The translations under genes and the position numbers were made by a program. Under the pieces are notes generated by a model. That model was not told where the DNA came from, did no database searches, and was given only the letters and a program-made list of their open reading frames with translations. Below are positions 33,546-39,630 of a DNA stretch of 39,630 nt, in pieces (position 1 is the first letter of the stretch; each line of letters begins with the position of its first letter). The DNA comes from JACCXJ01 sp052387115. GTDB taxonomy: Bacteria > Pseudomonadota > Gammaproteobacteria > JACCXJ01. Location: assembly GCA_052387115.1 (NCBI GenBank), contig JBQTJM010000401.1:1-39630 (forward strand), given 5' to 3'.

Positions 33546-35381
33546 ATGACCATCCGCTATTTCCTTGCAATCCTGATCTGCATAGCGATCGAGGCCGACG
33601 CCGCTGGCGCGATCGAGGGCGTTGCCGGGCCTCCCTCCGGCACGGTGGCCGAGCCACCGGTCGCCACGCCGGATACCACCACCGCTAGCGGCTGGAGGTA
33701 CGAGCGGGAGGCCGAGGCGTTCGATACCGCGAGCGTGGGTAAGCCCGGCGACCGCTCTGCCGCATCCGACACCAAGGCTCTGCTGGAGTTCGGCTGCCGC
33801 GCGGCGGGGCCTCCCGGCACGCCGCAGGCGGGTGATGTTCCCTGCGCGCCGCAGGCGGGTGATGTCCAGTATGGCAAGCTGGAGGTGCCGGAGGCGGAGC
33901 ATCTGTGGATCAGCCTGCGCTATTCCAAGCACGGCGAGCGCAGCGGGTCCATCCAGGTGACCCTCGACGATGAGAAGGGGGCGCGAACCGAGCTCACGCC
34001 GGAGGATCAGGGGTCCTGGAACTCCTTCGCCTGGACCGATCCGATGGACCTCGGGGCGGTAGGGGCCGGCACGCATAGGCTGCGCTTCTCCACCGCAGGT
34101 CAATTGAACGGCGTCGCCGATCTCGACAAGTTCGTCCTGAGCCTGGCGCCCGTCGTGGATCCCATGCATTTCCTGGATCTGTCGGATGACGAGTTTTTGG
34201 AACGTGTCTCGCAGGCAGCTTTCCAGTTCTTCCGGGAGCAGGCCGACCCTGAGACCGGCGTCGTTAAAGACCGTGCAGGAAACGTAGCGCAGGATCACTA
34301 TACGGTCGGCAGCACGGGGGCTACGGGCTTCGGTCTCGCTGCCTTGTGCATCGGAGCGAAACGCGGCTGGGTGAGCGCGCCGGAAGCCAGCCGCCGTGCG
34401 CTCGACACCTTGCGCTTTTTCCTCGACCGTCCCGCGAGCCCGCATGGCTTTTTCTACCATTTTTTCGATCTCCGCAGCGGAGAGCGATCGTGGGGCTCGG
34501 AGATATCGTCCATCGATACCGCTCTGTTGGTGGCCGGGGCCATCACGGCCGGCCGCTGTTTCGCGGGCACCGAAGTAGAACGGCTTGCGAACACGCTATA
34601 TGAGCGCGTGGATTGGGACTGGATGCGGACGGATGGCGGTGCCGTTCCGCAGTCGCTCACGATGTCGATGGGCTGGATGCCGGAGCACGGGTTCCTTCCA
34701 AACCGCTGGGACTTTTACAGCGAGTTGATGGTGTTATACCTGCTGGCGCTCGGATCGCCCACCCACCCCAACCCATCCGGGAGTTGGCAGGCCTGGAAAC
34801 GACTCGAAGGAGAATACGGCGGCCACCGGTGCATCGAAGGCGGCCCGCTGTTCATGCACCAATACACCCACGCCTTCGTGGATTTCAAAGGCAGGAAAGA
34901 CAGCCTGGGTCATGATTATTTCGAGAACTCGATCCGCTGTACCCTGGCCAATCGTCAGTTCACGCTCGATCAGAAGGATCGATTCAAGACCTACGACGAC
35001 GACGTATGGGGACTGACGGCCTCGGATACGCCTTGGGGTGGCTATGATGCCTATGGCGCCCCTCCGTCGGCCTGGGCGAGGCACGACGGAACGGTGAATC
35101 CATCCGCGCCGGCGGGTTCCATCATCTTCACGCCCGGCCTCTCCATCGCGGCATTGCGGACCATCTACAACCGCTATGGCCACCGCCTCTGGGGCCGCTA
35201 CGGTTTCGGCAGCGCGTTCAACGTGGATCGACAGTGGTGGAGTCACGAGGTAGTCGGCATCGATACCGGCATCACGCTGCTCATGATCGAAAACTATCGC
35301 AGCGGACTGATCCAAGACCTATTCATGTCGTACCCCGCGGTCCGCAAGGCGCTGGACGTGGCCGGCTTCGTACGGAAATAG
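33546..35381 (+). CDS. Secreted Glycoamylase-domain (PF10091, GH144-like) glucanase
   Basis: A 611-residue secreted protein from ATG 33546 (alternative ATG 33525, with GGAG only 2 nt away). A signal peptide MTIRYFLAILICIAIEADA is followed by a linker, then an N-terminal beta-rich region (residues about 50-195) containing a 27-bp tandem duplication. The C-terminal (alpha/alpha)6 Glycoamylase domain is recognised by FLERVSQAAFQFFREQADPE, TGVVKDRAG, TGATGFGLAALCIGAKRGWV, GFFYHFFDLRSG, MSMGWMPEHGFLPNRWDFYS and GLTASDTPWGGYDAYGAPPS. The family includes endo-beta-1,2-glucanases. It diverges from opgG, so a shared role in periplasmic beta-1,2-glucan turnover is a good hypothesis. The stop codon lies within a 22-bp inverted repeat. 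Confidence 0.86.
   Translation: MTIRYFLAILICIAIEADAAGAIEGVAGPPSGTVAEPPVATPDTTTASGWRYEREAEAFDTASVGKPGDRSAASDTKALLEFGCRAAGPPGTPQAGDVPCAPQAGDVQYGKLEVPEAEHLWISLRYSKHGERSGSIQVTLDDEKGARTELTPEDQGSWNSFAWTDPMDLGAVGAGTHRLRFSTAGQLNGVADLDKFVLSLAPVVDPMHFLDLSDDEFLERVSQAAFQFFREQADPETGVVKDRAGNVAQDHYTVGSTGATGFGLAALCIGAKRGWVSAPEASRRALDTLRFFLDRPASPHGFFYHFFDLRSGERSWGSEISSIDTALLVAGAITAGRCFAGTEVERLANTLYERVDWDWMRTDGGAVPQSLTMSMGWMPEHGFLPNRWDFYSELMVLYLLALGSPTHPNPSGSWQAWKRLEGEYGGHRCIEGGPLFMHQYTHAFVDFKGRKDSLGHDYFENSIRCTLANRQFTLDQKDRFKTYDDDVWGLTASDTPWGGYDAYGAPPSAWARHDGTVNPSAPAGSIIFTPGLSIAALRTIYNRYGHRLWGRYGFGSAFNVDRQWWSHEVVGIDTGITLLMIENYRSGLIQDLFMSYPAVRKALDVAGFVRK
33820..33865 (+). repeat. In-frame 27-bp tandem duplication within the glucanase gene
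   Basis: The 19-bp sequence CGCCGCAGGCGGGTGATGT occurs at 33820-33838 and 33847-33865, a period of 27 bp (nine codons), giving PQAGDV twice in the linker region. It keeps frame and probably arose by slippage. Confidence 0.85.
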
Positions 35382-35465
35382 GGGTCAGACTGATATTTAT
35401 TGACGACCTTCATATGTTGCGGCGAGCGTTTCGGTGGAATAACTATCAGTCTGACCCCTATTTCC
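35374..35465. repeat. Inverted repeat flush between two converging gene ends
   Basis: A perfect 22-bp arm (35374-35395, containing TAGGGGTCAGACTGATA) is inverted at 35444-35465, and the match continues inward for several bases after one mismatch. The left arm contains the TAG stop of the glucanase gene, and the right arm ends just before the hemF stop at 35466-35468. A 48-bp loop region lies between. It is a strong candidate bidirectional terminator and resembles the GGGTCAGACTGATA-type dispersed palindromes seen in many gammaproteobacteria. Confidence 0.78.
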
Positions 35466-36386
35466 CTACCGCCAGTCGCGCGGTTCGAGGAACCTCTCAT
35501 AAAGCTCGGCCTCGGGGCTGCCGGGCTCCGGGCGCCAGTCGTAGCGCCATTTCACGAGCGGGGGCAGCGACATGAGGATGGACTCGGCGCGACCGCCGGC
35601 CTCTAGACCGAACAATGTGCCGCGGTCGTACACCAGGTTGAACTCGACATAACGCCCGCGGCGATAGAGCTGGAAGTCGCGTTCGCGTTCCCCATAAGGC
35701 CTGTCTTTGCGGCGCTCCACAATCGGGATATAGGCGGGCAGAAAGTGATCCCCGACACTGCGCATGAATGCAAACGAGCGTTCGAAACCCCATTCATTCA
35801 GATCGTCGAAGAACAGCCCGCCGATCCCGCGCGCCTCGCCGCGGTGCTTGATTTGAAAATACTCGTCGCACCAGCGCTTGAAACGGGGATAGACCTCGGT
35901 GCCGAAGGGCGCGCAGGCCTCGGCGGCGGTGCGGTGCCAGTGGCGTGCGTCCTCCTCGAAGCCGTAATAGGGGGTGAGGTCGAATCCGCCGCCGAACCAG
36001 AAGACGGGCTCCGCCCGATTATGATTCACATGGTCGGCCTCGGCCAGGAAGAACCGGACGTTGGCGTGGGAGGTGGGGACATACGGATTGCGCGGGTGGA
36101 TGACGAGCGACACGCCCAATGCCCGGAATCCTCGGCCGGCCAGCTCGGGCCTATGCGCAGTGGCGGAGGACGGCAGGGCACGGCCGAAGACCTCGGAGAA
36201 GTTGATCCCGGCCTGCTCGAAGACCCGACCCTCGCAGAGGACACGCGTACGCCCGCCGCCGCCTTCGACCCGCTCCCAGCGGTCCTGGCGCAAGCGTGTG
36301 GACCGGTCCTGTCCCTCGATGGCCGCGCAGATCCGGTCTTGCAAGTCATGGAGATAGGCCCTGACGCCCTCTACGTCGATGCGCAC
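35466..36386 (-). CDS. hemF: Coproporphyrinogen III oxidase, oxygen-dependent
   Basis: Oxidative decarboxylation of coproporphyrinogen III to protoporphyrinogen IX using O2, a late step of haem synthesis. The 306 residues compare with 299 in E. coli, and almost every conserved block is kept: EGGGGRTRVLCEGRVFEQAG, FSEVFGRALPSSATAHRPEL, NPYVPTSHANVRFF, FWFGGGFDLTPYYGFEEDAR, HRGEARGIGGLFFDDLNEW and YGERERDFQLYRRGRYVEFN. The start is GTG 36386 with GGGGGT upstream. The C-terminus PRDWR is normal for the family. It diverges from hisB across 83 bp. The presence of HemF indicates aerobic capacity. Confidence 0.97.
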   Translation of the reverse strand: MRIDVEGVRAYLHDLQDRICAAIEGQDRSTRLRQDRWERVEGGGGRTRVLCEGRVFEQAGINFSEVFGRALPSSATAHRPELAGRGFRALGVSLVIHPRNPYVPTSHANVRFFLAEADHVNHNRAEPVFWFGGGFDLTPYYGFEEDARHWHRTAAEACAPFGTEVYPRFKRWCDEYFQIKHRGEARGIGGLFFDDLNEWGFERSFAFMRSVGDHFLPAYIPIVERRKDRPYGERERDFQLYRRGRYVEFNLVYDRGTLFGLEAGGRAESILMSLPPLVKWRYDWRPEPGSPEAELYERFLEPRDWR

Positions 36387-36425
36387 CGCCGACCCCCGCC
36401 GTTCCGCCCACCCGATGATGAGGCT

Positions 36426-36452
36426 ATGCTATAGGAGGCCATGTTATAGCAT
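36426..36452. promoter_or_regulatory. Palindrome in the hemF / hisB divergent region
   Basis: ATGCTATA (36426-36433) is exactly inverted at TATAGCAT (36445-36452), leaving 11 bp between, in the 83-bp gap between hemF and hisB. The halves look like -10 boxes facing opposite ways, so this may be overlapping divergent promoters or a regulator site. No known regulator motif was matched. Confidence 0.5.
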
Positions 36453-36469
36453 GGCAAGGGAAAACACTC

Positions 36470-37063
36470 ATGGGTGAACGCCAGGCCAAGATAGAGCGGA
36501 ACACGAACGAGACCCGGATCGTGGTCGAGGTCGAACTCGACGGCAGCGGTCGAGCCAGCCTTGCGACCGGCATCCCGTTCCTCGATCACATGCTCGACCA
36601 GGTGGCGCGCCACGGGATGATCGATCTCACGGTGCGCGCGGAGGGGGACCTGCACATCGATGCCCACCACACGGTCGAGGACGTCGGCATCACGTTCGGC
36701 CAGGCCCTCGCCCGGGCCCTGGCCGACAAGCGCGGGATCCGGCGCTACGGACATGCCTACGTGCCGCTCGACGAGGCCTTGTCGCGCGTCGTGCTCGACT
36801 GCTCCGGAAGGCCGGGTCTCGAGTTCCATGTCGAGTTTCCGCGCGCGCGGGTCGGGGATTTCGATGTGGATCTCAGCATCGAGTTCTTCCGGGGCTTCGT
36901 TAACCACGCCCTCGTGACCCTGCACATCGACACCCTGCGCGGGCGCAACACCCACCACATCATGGAGACCGTGTTCAAGGCCTTCGGCCGCGCGCTCCGG
37001 ATGGCCATCGAGACCGATCCGCGCCTGGGCCACACCGTCCCCTCGACCAAGGGCAGCCTCTGA
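36470..37063 (+). CDS. hisB: Imidazoleglycerol-phosphate dehydratase
   Basis: Sixth step of histidine synthesis: dehydrates imidazole-glycerol phosphate to imidazole-acetol phosphate using Mn2+. The 197 residues are the monofunctional form, without the N-terminal phosphatase domain of E. coli HisB. Metal-binding blocks are GIPFLDHMLDQVARHG, HIDAHHTVEDVGITFGQAL and RNTHHIMETVFKAFGRALR. The start ATG 36470 has a modest AAGGGAAA upstream. Eight bases separate it from hisH. It diverges from hemF. Confidence 0.97.
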   Translation: MGERQAKIERNTNETRIVVEVELDGSGRASLATGIPFLDHMLDQVARHGMIDLTVRAEGDLHIDAHHTVEDVGITFGQALARALADKRGIRRYGHAYVPLDEALSRVVLDCSGRPGLEFHVEFPRARVGDFDVDLSIEFFRGFVNHALVTLHIDTLRGRNTHHIMETVFKAFGRALRMAIETDPRLGHTVPSTKGSL

Positions 37064-37071
37064 TCGCCACT

Positions 37072-37728
37072 ATGGCGCGTCCCAAGGAGGCCGTCGTCGT
37101 CCTCGACTACGGGATGAGCAACCTACGCTCGGTGGCGAAGGCGCTGGAGCACGTCTCGCGAGGGCGACACCGCATCGTGGTGAGCGGCACGGCCGCCGAT
37201 CTCGAACGCGCCGAGCGCGTGGTGTTTCCCGGCCAAGGGGCCATCGGCGAGTGCATGTCGCACCTCGGCGCGATGGGGATCATCGAAGCCCTGCGCGAGG
37301 TCGTGCACACCAAGCCCTTCCTGGGGATCTGCCTGGGCCTGCAGGCGCTCATGGACTGGAGCGCGGAGGGCAACGGTACGGCGGGTCTCGGTCTCTGCTC
37401 GGGCCGGGTGCTGCGGTTCGCACACGGGCTCACGGACCCGAACACCGGGGAACGGCTCAAGGTACCCCATATGGGTTGGAACGCCGTCTCACCCACCCGA
37501 CCCCATCCCCTGTGGTCCGGCATCGCCCCCGGCGAGCGCTTCTATTTCGTGCACAGCTATTACGTGACACCGGAGGACCAGGGCTGGGCGGCGGCCATGA
37601 CAGAATACGGTTTGTCATTCGCGTCTGCGCTCGCGAGAGACCGAGTCTTTGCCGTGCAGTTTCACCCGGAGAAGAGCCAGCGGGTCGGCCTGCAGCTGCT
37701 CGAAAACTTCCTCGAATGGGAGCCGTGA
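37072..37728 (+). CDS. hisH: Imidazole glycerol phosphate synthase, glutaminase subunit
   Basis: Glutamine amidotransferase that delivers ammonia to HisF, forming IGP and AICAR. The 218 residues show the class I triad: Cys 87 in FLGICLGLQALM, His 198 and Glu 200 in AVQFHPEKSQRVG. LDYGMSNLRSVAKALEH and VVFPGQGAIGECMSHL are also typical. The ring-contact block KVPHMGWNAVS is present. Normally hisA and hisF follow directly; here the next gene is unrelated, so the his operon is broken and those genes must be elsewhere. Confidence 0.96.
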   Translation: MARPKEAVVVLDYGMSNLRSVAKALEHVSRGRHRIVVSGTAADLERAERVVFPGQGAIGECMSHLGAMGIIEALREVVHTKPFLGICLGLQALMDWSAEGNGTAGLGLCSGRVLRFAHGLTDPNTGERLKVPHMGWNAVSPTRPHPLWSGIAPGERFYFVHSYYVTPEDQGWAAAMTEYGLSFASALARDRVFAVQFHPEKSQRVGLQLLENFLEWEP

Positions 37729-38057
37729 GCGGCCGGCCGCATTCAGGGTATTCGACGTTCCCAGCGAGCGCGCCCTGATCGTCGCTGTCCTCCTCATACC
37801 GGTAGCGAAAACCGGCATCTTCGTTGCACGATCTGGTTCGAAGGGGTGGATGACCCCGGTCGGATGCCTTCATCGTTCCTGCGGGATTGACCGTCCCGGC
37901 CAGTCTCCGGCGGAAACGAGGAACCTGCCGGCCAACCGTCTACACTCCCTGGCGAGCGGGGCAGGCGAGCCACGGTCTAGCCAAGTCGCCGTCCTGCGCC
38001 CCGGTGAACGGAAACCTCCACAGACCCGTGCATCAACGGGTCCCAAGGAACGGAATC
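37729..38057. other. Gene-free interval after hisH
   Basis: This 329-bp stretch holds no supported gene. The only structure noticed is a small hairpin, ACCGG-tagcgaaa-ACCGG-type repetition near 37799-37815, which is direct, not inverted, and has little significance. The AAGGA at 38045-38049 serves the next gene. Confidence 0.4.
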
Positions 38058-39554
38058 ATGCTAGCTCAACGACTCGGTGCGCGCCCGGGGTTTCAACACA
38101 CCTTGGTCGCGCTTTGCGCCGTCGCCGTGGGTCTCTCCTACGGACTGTCCTACGGTCTCGAAACCCACACCACTTATCTCCTGCATCCTCTGCGGGCGCT
38201 CGACCCGGAGTTTCTCCGATTCGACTGGCTGGCATCGGAAACGGCGCTGTATCACAAGCACTTCTCCGTGATCATCCACGCGCTGTCCGTATTCGCCTCG
38301 CTGCCCTGGGCGGTTGCGATAGGAAACGTGGCGCTCGTTGCCGCCTTTATTTTGGCCATCTACGCGTTCTTGATAGCCCGTTTCAGCCGCGACGCGTTCG
38401 TGGTCATCATGCTCCTCATGCTCCTGACGGTGCTCGAAAGGACCGCCAGCATCGCCGACAGCCATATCGTGACCTTCCGGCTCGAACCTTCGTCAGTGGC
38501 CGCCTGCGCCGCCGCGATCGCCTTGCTGTTGATGCTCTCCGAACGCTACGCGTGGTCCGGGCTGTTCCTGGCCCTCGCCGGCTTCTTCCATACGAACTAT
38601 TTACTGCTCGATTTCGTCTTTTTCGGTTGCGCCCACCTGGCGCTCGGGCACCAGGGACTCGTTCGCCGCCTGCTCTTCCAGTTTGGCCCGAGCCTCCTGC
38701 CTCTGGGCATCGAGCTGCCGATGCTACATGCCATGGCCGCCGATCCACTTGCGGATCAGGCCCGTTACATCATGCAGCTCATACGCGCCCCTCACCACTA
38801 TGCGCCGGGCGCAGATCTCAGCGAGTTTCCGCGTTTTTTCGGGTGGCATTTCCTGGCACTGAGCTGCACCGGTCCGGCCGGCGGTACGTGTGGGATCTCA
38901 TCGCGACTCGTGCGCGTCTATCTGGTATTCACGACGCTCGCCATCATCTCCGCTCTCCTTGCGACGGTGGTGTTCGTCCCTCATGTGTCGCAGTTGATGG
39001 TCATGCGGATGGCGCCATTTTCCATATTACTCGGCCAGATCATCATCCTGACGAACATCGCGCCGCTGCTCCGCGCCGGCGCGAACCACCAGTTCTCGAG
39101 GCCGGCCCCTTGGAGGTTGGTCGCGGCGACGCTTGGAGGCGTTGCGCTTTTGATGCATTATGCCCTCGACACCGGACCCCTGGATATCGCCCTCGTAACG
39201 CTGGCCTTGGCAGCCCTTTCGGTCTTGTTTCGTTCCGTAAACGGGGGTCTCGGGCGACGTCGGGTTGCCGCCGCGCCCGGTCTGTCCGGGATTGAACCGG
39301 AGGGGGTTGCGATTGGGGTCCTGGCCGTCGCGTTGTTTGTGGCCGCGCTTCCGCCTAGATTCGTCGGCGGTCACGTACTTTCGACGGCCGGCGCCTTCCA
39401 CAAGCGCTACAACGTCTTGTTGGGAGAACCTGGTCCCTTCCGCGAGCTTTATGCTTTTGCGCGGTCTACGGCGCCCGAGTCTCAGTTCGTCATACCGCCC
39501 AACCTAACCCATCTTTCTCAACTGGAGGGGCCGACCGGCCTGCAGGGCGCATGA
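38058..39554 (+). CDS. Large polytopic membrane protein, unknown (DUF6798-like)
   Basis: A 498-residue integral membrane protein with about ten hydrophobic segments, for example TLVALCAVAVGLSYGLSYGL, VALVAAFILAIYAFLIARF, FVVIMLLMLLTVLERTASIA, VAACAAAIALLLMLSER and VYLVFTTLAIISALLATVVF. ATG 38058 has AAGGA 8 nt upstream; the longer frame to 37887 is noncoding. The overall layout resembles bacterial membrane glycosyltransferase-like or DUF6798 proteins, though no function is certain. The end looks abrupt: after QFVIPPNLTHLSQLEGP the frame closes within ten residues, where related proteins, as I remember them, continue with a soluble tail. The remaining 76 bp hold nothing assignable. Confidence 0.7.
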   Translation: MLAQRLGARPGFQHTLVALCAVAVGLSYGLSYGLETHTTYLLHPLRALDPEFLRFDWLASETALYHKHFSVIIHALSVFASLPWAVAIGNVALVAAFILAIYAFLIARFSRDAFVVIMLLMLLTVLERTASIADSHIVTFRLEPSSVAACAAAIALLLMLSERYAWSGLFLALAGFFHTNYLLLDFVFFGCAHLALGHQGLVRRLLFQFGPSLLPLGIELPMLHAMAADPLADQARYIMQLIRAPHHYAPGADLSEFPRFFGWHFLALSCTGPAGGTCGISSRLVRVYLVFTTLAIISALLATVVFVPHVSQLMVMRMAPFSILLGQIIILTNIAPLLRAGANHQFSRPAPWRLVAATLGGVALLMHYALDTGPLDIALVTLALAALSVLFRSVNGGLGRRRVAAAPGLSGIEPEGVAIGVLAVALFVAALPPRFVGGHVLSTAGAFHKRYNVLLGEPGPFRELYAFARSTAPESQFVIPPNLTHLSQLEGPTGLQGA

Positions 39555-39630
39555 AATGGGCGCCGAGGCCGACAGGTCTCCACTACAAACGGGTTCGGTA
39601 GGGTCAGTGCACGAGCTGGCCGGCGGCGGT

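Overview
The window comes from a high-GC proteobacterial chromosome, most likely a gammaproteobacterium. It carries a sucAB/gltA TCA block, an ilvB-ilvH-ilvC operon, an oxygen-dependent HemF, OpgG, a DUF4124 protein, a PagL-like outer-membrane protein and a sigma-32 type clpB promoter. I cannot name a genus. Most of it is ordinary housekeeping chromosome. It is broken up by small toxin-antitoxin modules and many short palindromic or MITE-like intergenic repeats, which suggests a genome with heavy repeat traffic.

Layout. Positions 1-6668 hold central metabolism: sucB (cut by the left edge) and sucA leftward, and gltA and mdh rightward. A 141-bp element with terminal inverted repeats sits between gltA and mdh. 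Positions 6824-7352 hold a DUF433/DUF5615 module. Positions 7535-10181 hold YjbQ, a PagL-like outer-membrane protein, glucokinase and an IalB-like secreted protein. Positions 10297-13224 hold a leftward translation-related operon (DUF4124 protein, proS, small membrane protein, trmO). Positions 13329-16859 hold the branched-chain amino-acid operon ilvB-ilvH-ilvC with a promoter and a structured leader. Positions 17043-19708 are accessory: two AT-rich unknown membrane proteins, clustered repeats, a second DUF433/DUF5615 module and a Uma2 nuclease.

Positions 19730-23542 hold an AMP-forming ligase divergent from an SDR-aldehyde dehydrogenase pair. Positions 23705-24404 hold a VapBC/FitAB-type module with a visible operator. 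A probably 5'-truncated 2OG-Fe(II) oxygenase, a DUF3617 relic and a DUF4105 membrane protein follow. Positions 26925-31604 hold a family-4 glycosyltransferase divergent from clpB. Positions 31853-35381 hold opgG divergent from a secreted Glycoamylase-domain (GH144-like) protein, which could form a periplasmic beta-1,2-glucan processing locus. Positions 35466-37728 hold hemF divergent from hisB-hisH. A large polytopic membrane protein gene ends the window.

No rRNA, tRNA, CRISPR array or complete insertion sequence was seen. The most informative observations are the MITE that appears to have split a tightly spaced gltA-mdh operon exactly at the gltA stop codon, the opgG/GH144-like pairing, the AT-rich two-gene membrane cassette, and the FitA-like operator. 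I saw no clearly new multi-gene system; the candidates are ranked in the findings.
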